The notes under the pieces were generated by a model. It made no database searches, was not told where the DNA came from, and saw only the letters and a list, made by a program, of their open reading frames with translations. Of a DNA stretch of 64,000 nucleotides, positions 13,001 to 23,617 are shown piece by piece. The translations under genes and the position numbers were made by a program. Origin of the DNA: Nymphalis io (Eukaryota > Arthropoda > Insecta > Lepidoptera > Nymphalidae); NCBI RefSeq assembly GCF_905147045.1, contig NC_065907.1, positions 10,974,001 to 11,038,000 on the forward strand, given 5' to 3'. Position 1 is the first letter of the stretch. Every line of letters starts with the position of its first letter.

Positions 13001-15771
13001 CACAGAAGTCTTCTCTCCAAGCTACCGGCATATGGTCTGCCTGCTCAGCTATGCACCTGGATTGCCAGCTTCCTACACAAGCGTAGCCTTCGTGTTTTAG
13101 TAGATGGTTGCTTCACAATTCTATGTAGTAAATGCTGGGGTCCCCCAGGGATCTGTGCTATCTCCCACACTCTTTCTTTTGCATATCAATGATATGCTCT
13201 CCCTTGGGAACGTACATTGCTATGCAGATGATAGTACAGTGCATGGTGGATACCACGGATGCGCAGTGGCTGGGCGGGCGGAAACTGAGGAGAGGCGGGA
13301 GAATCTTGTCATTGAACTCGATAGGACGTTAGAGCTCATCGCCAAATGGGGCTCTGATAATCTTGTTGAGTTTAATGCCAAGAAAACACAGGTATGCGCT
13401 CTCACGGCGAAAAAGTCAACATTTTCCACTCTTCCCTCTCTCTGTGGTACTCCGCTGGTGATGCAAAGCAAAATCGCCATGCTGGGGATTGACGTTCGCT
13501 GCGACCTTAGTCCAAGGGATTACATCGAGGCTGTTATAAAAACAGCTTCACGGAAACTCGGAGTTCTGAACAAGGTGCGGCGCTTTTTCACGCCACAACA
13601 ACTGTGCCTGCTGTACAAAACACAGGTACGGTCTTGCGTGGAATATTGCTCGCACCTTTGGGATGGCTCCGCTAAGTACCTACTTGAGGCCTTGAACCGG
13701 TTGCAGCGACGTGCCGTACGCATTATTGGCGACGTAAAGGTCACAAACACCCTTGAACCTTTACAATTGCGTCGTGAGATAGCAGCACTGAGCGCTTTCT
13801 ATCGACTGTATCACGGCGAGTGCTCTGAGGAATTATTCTCTCTAATTCCTGCTTCCCCCTTCCTTCTTAAGTCCACGCGAGCTGGTTCTCGATGTCACCG
13901 CCTAACTGTGACATCAATTCCATCGCGAACAAAGAAATTTGGCAACTCCTTTCTTTGTCGCACTTCCAAAAAATGGAATTCCTTACCAGCTCACGTATTC
14001 CCCTCCTCTTACAACCCGGGTTCCTTCAAACGAGGCGTGAAGAGGCATCTTGCGGGCCGGCAAGGCGAAGGCGGCTAGTGCAGAACGTTTTTCCCGTCTG
14101 TACTGGCCGTCGTCGCGTTTGGACTCTACTACCACTTACCATCAGGTGGAGTAGAGTCATTTGCCCTCCCGGCGAATATATATAAAAAAAAAAAAAAAAG
14201 TATACACAAGCTAAACCTTACTTCTCAACCAGCGGTATGTTTTTTTTTTTATTTAAAAATAATTATTTTCTTATTTGATTCCTTATGATTTAAAATCAAC
14301 AGGTAACATCAGCGCTGTACTTGGGTCTGGGACAGTCCGCTTGGTCACGTCTCGGCACGCTGGCAGCTCTGTCCGACGTGCTGATGCTACTCAACTACGT
14401 ACTGGATCCTATTCTCTATGTTTTGATGCGACAGCGCCGACATCTATCACCGACGGCGCTATGCCATTCCATAGCACATTGCTTTAAGCGGGTAATTACT
14501 TACTTATACATTTTATTGGTCGGAATGGGTGGGTCTTAATGCTTCATAGGAAAGAAGGTATTTACATGGAATAAGCTTTATTGTACACCTGTTATTAAGA
14601 GCTTTATTGTATTTATCCAAGTGACAAAATATGTACAAAAGGCGGTCGCTTAAAGAGCGATCATTTCTATACGATATTGGGAAGAGAACTTGCAATTTAA
14701 AAAGCGGTGAGGAGGTAAACAATAACAAACAACTTCCGTACGGCTCGATGACAAAGTACTCTTCATTTGGCTACGCCAACAAAAAGTCGCGAAGCGCACA
14801 TATGACATTAGCTGCTCTATCGGCTTTGGTTCTAGACCCCAAAGTGCAGTGGTATCGTGTAGTTACTGCCTAGTAATAGTAACGCGCTATAAAAAAAAGT
14901 AAATATCTAAAAGTGTTAGACACTATAAGACAATTGAACTATATTTAATAAGAGAAAATATTACGAGTCTACATTTATACTTCCGCAATTAGCAACCATA
15001 CGAAACGTGGGTAATCTCCCACATTTGTGACAGTAACCGATATAATATTAAAAGCCGTAACGAAGGTTGAATCAACTAGCAACGAAATATTAATGACAAA
15101 AAATCTGTCGTTGCTCAATCACCGTCGTTTAAAATAATGTGCAATTTTACGTAATAAATTGTCGAACTGTTTTACTGTACAACGAAAATAAACAAACTGT
15201 ATCCTACGGTTTTTTTATTGATATGCAACATGAATTTTAGTACTTTATTGATATTATACATGTAAATATGTTAACACATACTTTTCGAGGCTGGAAGTAA
15301 TAATGAATTAACAGAGTTCTATAAATAACGGAACAATGATACATTGTCTGCCATTATTTGGCTTCGTCCCGACTGGCTACTAATCGTTAATTTGCAATTG
15401 AAATTAAAAGTAATAAATATCTACCCCAACAATACAGAGACTATTTATACTGAATATCATATCGAATACTGGCGCCATGATACGTCGAAGTGTAAACGGT
15501 TGAATTATTACATATGAAAAATTAAAGAAAATAATTAACAAAATATTAGCTGTCATTTAAATCGAAATGTAATATCAAGAGGTTTCGTTTCGTTGATTGC
15601 AAACTCATATACAATATTCTCCTCTCCTGATGACAGAATCACAAAACATCGACCGAGTCTATGAAGACGTCGTGCTGCCCGCAGGAGACGCTCGTGGTGA
15701 GCGAGAGTTCGGGCGCAGAACTCCGGCCGCTGCGCGCGCCCTGCGCCGCGCTCGTCAACATACACGAGTGA
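3346..15771 (+). CDS. Class A GPCR, prostaglandin-receptor-like, 3' four exons (5' end missing)
   Basis: Four exons with matching phases: 3346-3529 (61 codons +1 nt), 5249-5490, 14303-14491 and 15637-15771 (stop tga at 15769-15771). Exon 1 holds TM4 and an extracellular loop 2 with two adjacent Cys and an N-glycosylation site (RNAT). Exon 2 holds TM5, a basic third intracellular loop rich in His and Ala, and TM6 ending FMICWLPQM. Exon 3 holds TM7 with LDPILYVL, a DPxxY variant of NPxxY such as prostanoid receptors use, then helix 8. Exon 4 is a Ser/Thr/Cys-rich tail ending ALVNIHE, preceded by a strong pyrimidine-rich acceptor (ctcctctcctgatgacag). TM1-TM3 lie outside the window. The PGE2-receptor-like assignment (insect CG7497-type) is from memory of loop and TM7 patterns; class A GPCR is secure, the ligand is not. 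Confidence 0.8.
3530..5248 (+). other. GPCR intron between the TM4 and TM5 exons
   Basis: Donor ggtatgt at 3530 and acceptor ttattccccag ending at 5248. AT-rich throughout, with no coding potential or recognisable repeat that I can support. Confidence 0.6.
6675..6910 (+). mobile_element. tRNA-derived SINE (butterfly Metulj-like)
   Basis: The head reads gatgacccagtggtaagaacgcgtgaatc and continues to a B-box-like gggttcaaacccgggc. The body is the familiar 'catgtgcttattttgtg ... attctgccacatgtgtacac ... gaggccttagccc'. The split promoter and this body are what I recognise from nymphalid SINEs. The copy is diverged and its ends are approximate. Confidence 0.7.
6992..7064. repeat. (TA)n microsatellite
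   Basis: An almost uninterrupted run of TA dinucleotides about 73 bp long, with one G interruption near 7048. Confidence 0.97.
11140..11814 (+). pseudogene. LINE ORF2 N-part: apurinic-like endonuclease domain, ended by a nonsense codon
   Basis: The likely start is the ATG at 11140 (MAQQNRNNG...), because the upstream in-frame residues come from GC-rich 5' UTR. Endonuclease motifs are visible: SNIRGL near the start, LTETQ, FLGDFNAHHESW, and a C-terminal region with LLDLLLTSHPVEY. A TAG at 11812-11814 interrupts it. The same frame continues immediately with VVVQAPLGSSDHSLIS, which carries the catalytic SDH motif, so the TAG is a point nonsense mutation and not the real C-terminus. Confidence 0.85.
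11815..13192 (+). pseudogene. LINE ORF2 middle part: end of endonuclease and N-half of reverse transcriptase
   Basis: After the nonsense codon the frame runs to about 12030, where it shifts by +1. It then continues from 12041 to about 13110 as the linker and RT domain: KASGPDGIPAIVLK, VPKKGDRSDPANYRPIAITS, QYGFRPKRSTGDLL and SLDISKAFDRVWH (RT motifs 0 to A). A second frameshift near 13105-13130 moves the reading to the next segment. These lesions make the copy non-autonomous. Confidence 0.85.
13104..14078 (+). pseudogene. LINE ORF2 C-part: reverse transcriptase palm and C-terminus
   Basis: Continues the RT in a third frame. GVPQGSVLSPTLFLLHINDM is followed by the intact catalytic CYADDSTVHGGY, then the thumb and C-terminal region with VRSCVEYCSHLWDG and RLQRRAVRIIGD, ending at a stop at 14076-14078. 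The catalytic YADD is unchanged, so inactivation came through frame lesions elsewhere. Confidence 0.85.
14580..14700 (-). repeat. Fragment of a dispersed repeat (LINE-tail-like)
   Basis: The stretch 'tacaaaaggcggtcgcttaaagagcgat' matches, in reverse orientation, the unit at about 46990-47045 ('agagatcgctcttttagcgatgagatcgccttttgtac'). It lies within the last GPCR intron. An open frame over it (14631-14873) is therefore treated as repeat-derived and not as an exon. Confidence 0.45.
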
Positions 15772-18700
15772 CTTAACATACATCTTTGAAGAAATATTAC
15801 TTTTGTCTATAAACTTCAGAACAAGCTATTTAAGAATCTCTTCCATCTTATAATAGTGTTGTTATATTTTAACTTTTTTATACAGAAAACAATAATGCCT
15901 TTCGTCAAGTGATTTAACTGTAAATGTATTTAAATTCATATTAAATATCATTGAACTATTGTCAAATAGTTATTTGGGTTTAAGTAAAATAACTATGACA
16001 TCTTTTTCGATACTACAAAATACAAAAGATCTTGTTGATCAACTACAACTCATACAACTCAAATTAAAAAAAAAACTTAGATAGTTATTACTCAACATAC
16101 ATTATGTTGCAAATTCAAATAATTATATTTTGGCAATAAGAATCAAAGGCTTAAATTCATTGGTTAAAATTTCACGACATAGGTACGACGATTTCTCAAC
16201 TATATTTTATCACGATTTATTGTGACATTCGATTAACAAGGTACAGAACAATTAAAAGCTTTAACAGATTGGTTTTTACGTGAATATATTTTTTATAAAC
16301 TATATTATTATAAATTTAGACTTAAAGTCATTATTTAGTCTTTAGACATACTCATCTAATTCTAAAATTTGGAAGTTACCCAATATCAACAATACGAAAA
16401 TAAAAGTATAATTTGTGAAAACCCATGACGTAATTAAAATTTAATTTTACTTTTTTAATCATTTAAAATCTATATTAAATAACGGCTACAGATAATATCT
16501 GTTATTTATCGATATTACAGAGTTTATCTACAAGAGGAGTGCATACCTACTGCCTATCAAAATACCTTATCGACTACATATTTAACCATGTCTGTCGTAA
16601 TTATTGTTATATTTATTTAACGTTTGCATTTAATTTCTTACAAGAAGTATTTTCATTTTGATATTATGTGTACAAAAAATTAGTATTAGTTTACATTTTA
16701 TTACATTTGTAAATAATTAGAGTAACCGACCGAATAATAAAGTAAGATCTAGTCTGAAAGCATGTGTAAAAAAGTAACGATTTTACTTACGTACTTAAAA
16801 TTATATCTATTTCTACGGTACAAATATCTAAGACATTTCTATTAACGAAAAACATAAGCAAAAGTACCTATATCGTACAACTGCCTACATCATAAATAAA
16901 TATCATAGCGTAATTATGTATTAATGTCTATTAACGGTTACAAAAATAAAATTCCACAAAAAGCTTATTACCTTTCCATTCCTAAATATAAGTTTATGCA
17001 CTTATTATACATAAATATCTGTAATAGAATCATATAAGATAGTAGTAGTAATAGTTCACTACATATATATTTAATGTACGTAATGATTTAATGTAATACA
17101 TATTTAATTAAAAATAATTGGTGCCATAAATAGTAGTTTTATTCTAAACCTTAACTGTAATCTATTTTTTATTTTTGTTTTATATTAAATCCATTCCAAG
17201 ATTCGCAAGAGTTTTGTGAGTGTCTGTTAAGACAATAAAAACCAATCTCAAAAATCTTGTATCAAATTGAATTAAGAATACAGCAGCCGTGAAATTTACA
17301 AATAACAGCAAAATTAGTTATTATAATAAAAATTACAATATATTACACAATTAAAATTGAAAGAAATTAGATTTACCTACCTTTTCAATATAGCTAACCC
17401 AATTCAACAGGGGGACGTTTTTGTATTTGTAGTATACCGTTAGCAGATAAATAAATAAACAGATTTTTTTTATAGGTACTTAACATTTCGAGCCTCTCGA
17501 CGTACCTCTACCAATAATTAAATTATTTATAGATTTTTTATTTTGTAACAGAGTATACAATATCTTTTACGAATATTATTAAATAAACCTAACATTCAAT
17601 ATTAATTTATTATGTCCAGAATAAATACCAATGTAAACAATATACAATATACAATATAGTGATATTTTATCAATAAATTTCTAAATAACTTTCTTCCAAC
17701 GCTAGTGCTTGAACCCGACTGTAGAATGAGCAGTCAGGCGATCGTTACATTTTCATCACGTCGATGTACTCAAAAATATACATTCGTAATTTTTTTTGTG
17801 ACATATGGCTTAGTTTTAGTACATAAACTTGTGAGTGAAAGTTACATAAATTTCTATAACTCCAATATTTCGAAGTCACCCTCATCTTCGCTTTCATCTG
17901 ATAAGTCATTTATGTTAACAATAAATCGTTCTAATATTGTATCTTAAGCCTCAGCTCTACCCTAAAATTGTTTTCCTCTTCAATAGCATATAGACAGACA
18001 TTTTTCCATTCCTCTACATTTATAGTAGTAAAAAAAAAAATAACAAACAAATGACAAATCTAACTTAAGCGAGAGTTAGAAGTACTCGGTAGCTAGCGCG
18101 AACTGTTTATATTGGATTTAGCCACCAACACAAATGTTGTAGACATTACATTACATAATGTTGTAGACATTACACTGTAGACATGACATTATTATAGTTG
18201 ATTTATGTGAAACTATACTTAATTTATATGATGATAAATATGTATAAAAATTAAAAATAACAATTTGCCTATCGTTCGTTATAATAACTGGCTACTCATT
18301 AGCTGAACCAAAACATTTTTAAAAATCTATCGCTATCTACTAAATTTCGAATCAAAATTTTGGTATTTGAAATAATAATAATACTTACGTATTCGAAATT
18401 TAGTGTGACCTGTACCTTTTTTACAACATACTCACTAAAAGTAAGTCTTGTACATGCCGAATTTTTTAAAATTGTAACTTTTCTTAGTCTGTTTATGTAT
18501 TTTATCAGGCAGTGTCTAGTAAAATATAGGTGTGTATGTGTTATAGTAAAACATATTTTAATTATTACTTATTATTATTTATTTATTTTTTGAACCAAAC
18601 GAACAGATTGAAAACAAAAAGTCATTATAGGACTGTCAGCTGTCACTAATTTACTATCTGTATCATGTACCTATGTATTTCTGTAATTTCTGACTTATGT

Positions 18701-18866
18701 GACAAACTGTCTACTGTCAATATCGTAATACCTAATTGTTTGAAAAAAATAGGTATTTGCTTATTCGATATAAATAATGTTATAACAAATTTATGTACAA
18801 GTTTTAGAAGTACTTTATTATCAAGCCTTATATTCGATAAGGACAAAAATAGATTGTTCCGACGAA
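15772..18866. other. GPCR 3' flank and intergenic DNA before arfaptin
   Basis: Very AT-rich. It should contain the GPCR 3' UTR and the arfaptin promoter, but I cannot place either precisely. It includes a transposase-like remnant at 17854-18018 and a short direct repeat of 'atgttgtagacattaca' near 18133-18170. Confidence 0.5.
17854..18018 (-). pseudogene. Remnant resembling the C-terminus of a DDE transposase
   Basis: On the minus strand one frame reads VEEWKNVCLYAIEEENNFRVEL. After a frameshift, another reads FIVNINDLSDESEDEGDFEILEL and then a stop. A Trp-containing helix followed by an acidic Ser/Asp tail is typical of the C-termini of insect pogo/jerky-like transposases. This is pattern recognition only, and the rest of the transposase was not found. 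Confidence 0.3.
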
Positions 18867-21831
18867 ATGTCAAAGTGGTATGTTACATTTCATTGTTTGT
18901 TTCGTTCAATAAAATAAGTAATATGGACCAGTTTGGTTTCCTAAGAGATTATTATATTATTTAATTTTTTGTTGACATACATAATCGCATTATTTAAACA
19001 TATTATTCAAGGCAATCTGAGAGAAGTATTCACGAAATGCTGAAAGACACTCCACCGCTGCGCGAGTCTAGCGATTCTATAACATCAGGAACAGAGGCCA
19101 AGTTCCCGACGTCTCGTTCCATGCCTTTTCCACCGGCTTACGGTAAAACAACTTTAAATTGATACTTAATACATAATTAAAGTAATTGTTTTATGCATGT
19201 TGATTATTATTGAGTATAGAAATCGAAAATACTACAGTACATATAAACATACATACCGGTAGTTTTGTAAAATGAAATATGTGGAAGCTACACCTGGAAA
19301 TTTAACTCTTTGCAATTCATTTCAACAAACTTTTTAAAGTATTATAGGCACATAAATTTTAATTTATAGTAATATGCATATTCCTTATGTAAACAGTGAA
19401 GAAAATTTAGCCCTTTCTTTATCACCATCATAAAATGCAGGTAAATAAAGTTAAGGAACACAATTACACTAATTGTTATAAAAGAATATAATTTAAATAT
19501 TCAATACAAACAATATTTGCAGCTCCTCCGGATGTGTCACAGAATGGTGCAGCCGGAAACAGTACTTTGTTGCGTGCAGGCTCCACCAAGATAGAATCCA
19601 TCAAGAACTGGAGTGTCTCTACATATAAGTGCACCAAGCAACTACTGTATGAAAAGCTTGGCAAGAGTTCACGGACCGTAGACACTGGTAATCCTTTTAT
19701 ATTTATTAATGTTTTTATAATTTAAATCACATGATAAACTAGTAAACGTTTATAAGGTGTTGTTTACTGATAAAATAATAAAATGTCCATTTTAAATGTC
19801 AGGAGAATCGACGTGCCTACCAATTGAATCAGATGCAGGGGTCACCATAACAGAAGATCATGTAATTCAATCCGATGGAGCCTAATAGCCTTTTCGCACG
19901 GTTGAATCCCGCACTGGTGGGTTGCAGAGCTGGAGGCGCAGATCGAGATGCTGCGCGAGACGCAGCGCAAGTACAGCGGCGTGCTGCGGCTCAGCGCGGC
20001 GCTCACGGCGCAGCTCGCCGCCGCCGCCGCCACGCAGCGCGCGCTGGGCGAGGCCTTCGCCGACCTCGCGCAGAAGTCTCCCGAGCTGCAGAACCAGTAC
20101 ACGCCCCATTTCATTCTATCCAAGACAGTGTTATCAAAACGGTAACGATGTTAATATATAACCATTTCCAGGTTCTTGTACAATGCCGACACGCAACGCT
20201 CGCTTACACGTAACGGCGAGACGCTGCTGGCTGCGTTACATTTCTTCAACAACGCTCTGAACACGCTCACCAACAAGACCATGGAGGATACGCTGCTCAC
20301 CATACGGCAGTATGAAGCTGCGCGGTAAGACTTACGATTAAATTACAATATTACATGTATTTAACAAACACAAATGAAAATCAAGTTACACGAAATATTT
20401 TGATGTTTATTTAATTTTGTTATAATATTACATGTGAAAAAATGCTTTTATTTAATTAATATATCATATCATATTATTCAAAGGTCAATTTTGTTCGTTG
20501 AGTTAACATTACGAAAAAACTATTAATTAATTTGATGAAAGACAAAAGCTTTATTATGTTTTGTAACTGAACAATATGTGGAAATCTTGCAGATTACAGT
20601 CTAACATACCAAAAATGTTATTTAATGAACAAAAAAACATACTAATATTTTTGGTCAAGTTGTCCATGAAAATTAATTATATGGTCAAGTTAATTTTTTA
20701 CCTTTTTTTAATTTTTTTTTTTGATTTTCCACTCGATGACGTGATAGTATTTTTTCATCGTATTAGAGGAAAAAAATTAGTATAGCTTTGTTCAAGTCAT
20801 GACCATAATGGTCATACATAAAAAAGTATTCATAAAACTTAGCTACAGTATACACGAGTAGTGAGTTGTGACGGAGTGGGGCGGGAGCTGTCCCAGTCAC
20901 AAGCAGATTACACAATCTGCTAGTGTGTCATGTCGCATATTAGTTGAGATAACGAAAACTTGCATTGCCTAGACCCGACTGGTTTTATTGTGTATCTTTG
21001 TTTCTCCAAACTGATACTAAACTGCAATGACAATGAACCCAACCCAAAACATGAACGAGTATTGAATACATTCGGGAGCTACTACATTATGTGACGTCGG
21101 GTTTCGCCAGGGTGGAGTACGACGCCTACCGCAGCGAGCTGGAGGCCAGCGGCGGCAACCCGCCCGAGCTGCTGCTGGCCAACATCGAGCGGCACCGGCG
21201 CCACTACGAGCGTCTGCGGGACGACTCCGCCGTCAAGCTCAAGTTGCTGCATGAGAACCGGGTCAGTTCCGGCGAGCGTCGTGTGAAGTCCGAGCGGGTT
21301 AAACTTATCAGTTTGTCTACACAGAACCAGACTCGGCTCGGTACTTGCAGGCACGACGGACTACAACTCTAGTTATCATAGTCCCTCTATTTACTTCCTT
21401 ATGTAGAATGTTTTGAAATTAATTATTAACTCAAAAAGTAAACAAGAAATGTCTGTTAATTTAAAATATAGGTTACCTCACCTATGCCTATAATTTTTCC
21501 TCTTCTTTAAATAAATAAATAATATTGAATACATTGTGCAATTAGATCCAATGTAAGATTAAAAATCAGCAAAAGGAATAAATTGATTGTTAATAATTCA
21601 ACAAAATGAAACCATATCAACTAAATGTTTCCACAGGTAAAAGTGATGAATAAACAACTTCTACTTTTCCACAATGCTGTATCAGCTTACTTCAGCGGCA
21701 ACAATGTCGCTCTCGAAGCAGCCGTGCGCCACTTCAGCGTGCCGGGGGTGCCCTCCCAACACAACAGCCACCCTCCACTCCCCACCACACAAACCCCTCT
21801 CCCGTCCACCAGTCCGCCGCGGACTGCATAG
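18867..21831 (+). CDS. Arfip: Arfaptin (Arf/Arl/Rac-binding BAR-domain protein)
   Basis: Seven phase-consistent exons: 18867-18877, 19012-19142, 19523-19687, 19928-20096, 20172-20324, 21111-21261 and 21637-21831, giving 324 residues plus stop. Arfaptins bind GTP-loaded Arl1/Arf/Rac and curved Golgi membrane through a crescent BAR dimer. Recognisable core in order: IKNWSVSTYKCTKQLLYEKLG, SRTVD, ELEAQIEMLRETQRKY, GEAFADLAQKSPELQ, YNADTQ, NGETLLAALHFF, NKTMEDTLLTIRQYEAAR, VEYDAYRSELE, KLKLLHENR, VKVMNKQLLLFHNAVSAYFSG. The 11-nt first coding exon (ATG TCA AAG TG) is chosen because its phase fits exon 2 and gives MSKWQSERSIHEMLKD; it is the least certain exon. The C-terminus is a Pro/Ser/Thr-rich tail instead of the vertebrate PSWLEEQ. 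Exon 4 uses the donor cca/gtacac, which alone restores the conserved PELQNQFLYNAD. Length is close to vertebrate ARFIP2. Confidence 0.92.
19803..19885 (+). other. Candidate alternative (stop-containing) exon of arfaptin
   Basis: Lies in the intron between exons 3 and 4, after the acceptor 'tttaaatgtcag'. Entered in the phase left by exon 3, it reads GESTCLPIESDAGVTITED and then HVIQSDGA followed by a stop at 19883-19885. It would truncate arfaptin before the BAR domain. A possible donor (cat/gtaatt at 19862) would give a 59-nt exon that shifts exon 4 out of frame, so either use would be a truncating or poison exon. Prediction only. Confidence 0.3.
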
Positions 21832-23460
21832 GACTTCGCCCCGCCTACTTACTGAGCTTCCAAGCTTAGTGTTCAGTAAAGGTAAGACAGTAGAAAACTC
21901 CAAAGTTGTAAATCATGACAACTGTATAAACTATTAAAACTGTTTACTGAATTTTATTGTATAATCTATGGCCACCATATTGTACCGTGTTGTGCAACAG
22001 TTAATACTTCTAAGAACCTACATGTAGAGTTAACTTAGATCCTTTTTTTTAAATAGGTACCAAAAATTGCGCTTACAGTATTTGATTAGTTTTGCAATCA
22101 AATATGTTTAAAAATAGGTAGATAGTGATAATTATATTTAAAAAGACAAAAACGAGTATCCCAAACGCTTGTTAACGATGAATCAAGTTATTTTTATTAA
22201 ATGACAGGTTAATGCCATTGTTCAAGTTATTCATTTCAAATATTCTAAAATACTGTGACATTTGTGTAGTTATGTTAAAATATCACAAGTTCTCTCTAGT
22301 CAACAACACTGTTTTCTGAAACTTAAACTATTCAGAGCACTATATATTGCACCACTAATATATAAATACATTGCGTATTTTATTTGTGAATATAATTAGT
22401 TATTTTTTTATAATTTTCATGCATATGCTGTTTCTTTTAACTTAAGAAATTATATAATTTACACATGTGACCAAATAGTATTACAATTGTACCGAAAATT
22501 GGCTTATACATAATATAGTGAATATTTGCATTCCATTATTTATTGCTTTGTTGTTTACAATTGTTTCGTAGCTTATGTGTAAAATGATATAAATAGTCAT
22601 TTATTGTATTCTGTCATCTTATGTAGCTCAAATTTATCCTTCCAATGAAGTTCTATATAATGGTGTTCAATAAGTAATTTTTATGTATGTATTGTTACAT
22701 TTATATCAATATTTAATTATCAATAATCAGATATATGTAAATGTGATCTCCCTTATGTACCAGTGATGTGTATGATGTGTATGATGTGTGTACTGAAGTA
22801 CTAGTAGTCGTACCATAATATGGGGCCTGTACATAATAGCTTTTTTATTAAAAAGTAATTACCAAATATATCATTTTCAAAATCAGATAGTGAATGTTGT
22901 TTGTATCCCTATGTATACGTGTAATTAATGAAGTACTTATAGTGATTTGAATGTTTAGTTACTATGTGATCATGTATGTATGTATTCCGTAAAATGTTAT
23001 GAGTTTTGTAACTATTGTAATGAAATCATGAAATTTAAGACTGTTTATTGCTAGCTTGAAAGATATTTTAATCCAAAGATCAAATAAATATTTGTTAGTT
23101 TTATTTTATTTTATGAAATAGAAATTTATTTCTATCGTAAAAGCTTTTATGAATAGGTCATTAGTTTAGTTATAATAAATGACAATATATATGAGGAATG
23201 TGAAGCTTAAACATAGATAGAGGCTTTGGAGTAATTCCGAGTAGCTAGTCAAACTGCATTATGTTTTTACTATTAACTATATTTGTAATCAATATCTCCC
23301 AAGATTTATAAAGATAGAATATTATTTAAATCAATTTCCAATTGCACATTGACAAATAATATGAAACTTTTACTATCTCTAGTGCTTTTGTTTGGTAAAT
23401 CTAAATGAATGTGTGTTGTAAATTATATTTATAAAGTGTAAAATAAAATATCTATCACAT
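21832..23460 (+). other. Arfaptin 3' UTR and poly(A) signal
   Basis: AT-rich sequence after the arfaptin stop with no further exon. The best end is an AATAAA at 23442-23447 (gtaaaataaaatatc), which implies a 3' UTR of about 1.6 kb. Earlier AATAAA hexamers (for example near 23082) could give shorter forms. A short 'gatgtgtat' tandem occurs near 22765-22790. Confidence 0.55.
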
Positions 23461-23470
23461 ATAACTGGTA

Positions 23471-23476
23471 TTTATT
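23471..23476 (-). terminator. Poly(A) signal of DPH3
   Basis: TTTATT on the plus strand is AATAAA in the DPH3 sense, 142 nt beyond its stop. It lies only 24 bp from the arfaptin signal on the other strand. Confidence 0.5.
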
Positions 23477-23617
23477 TGTGTTATCACATGTCAGTGCCAT
23501 CACAGTACTGAACACCTCATCAACAGAATGACTTGACCACTCTTTGTGATGCATCTCTTTCAAACATAACCGTTAATACTTTCACAGCTATTATATAGCT
23601 ATATTGACGCTATCATA

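Larger units (their letters stand above)
10590..14200 (+). mobile_element. Full-length but inactivated CR1/Jockey-type LINE in a GPCR intron
   Basis: A GC-rich block in AT-rich intron, with a 5' UTR at about 10590-11139, an endonuclease-reverse transcriptase ORF, the tail 'ctaccacttaccatcaggtgg', and an A-rich end after 14180. I could not find a target-site duplication, so both ends are approximate. A 5'-truncated relative lies at about 30575-30780. The coding region is broken by one nonsense codon and two frameshifts. The exact clade is uncertain; CR1 or a close Jockey-superfamily group fits best. Confidence 0.85.

Noticed and set aside
14631..14873. Open frame after the TM7 exon that could be the GPCR C-terminus
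   Set aside because: No acceptor fits its phase without a stop, and its start matches a dispersed repeat. The exon at 15637-15771 has a strong acceptor and correct phase.
18646..18964. Long frames on both strands just upstream of arfaptin exon 2
   Set aside because: Neither resembles a protein. Only the 11-nt first exon at 18867-18877 has phase support.
19842..20123. Overlapping frames on both strands over arfaptin exon 4
   Set aside because: They are shadows caused by the GC-rich exon; the spliced arfaptin frame is conserved and explains the region.
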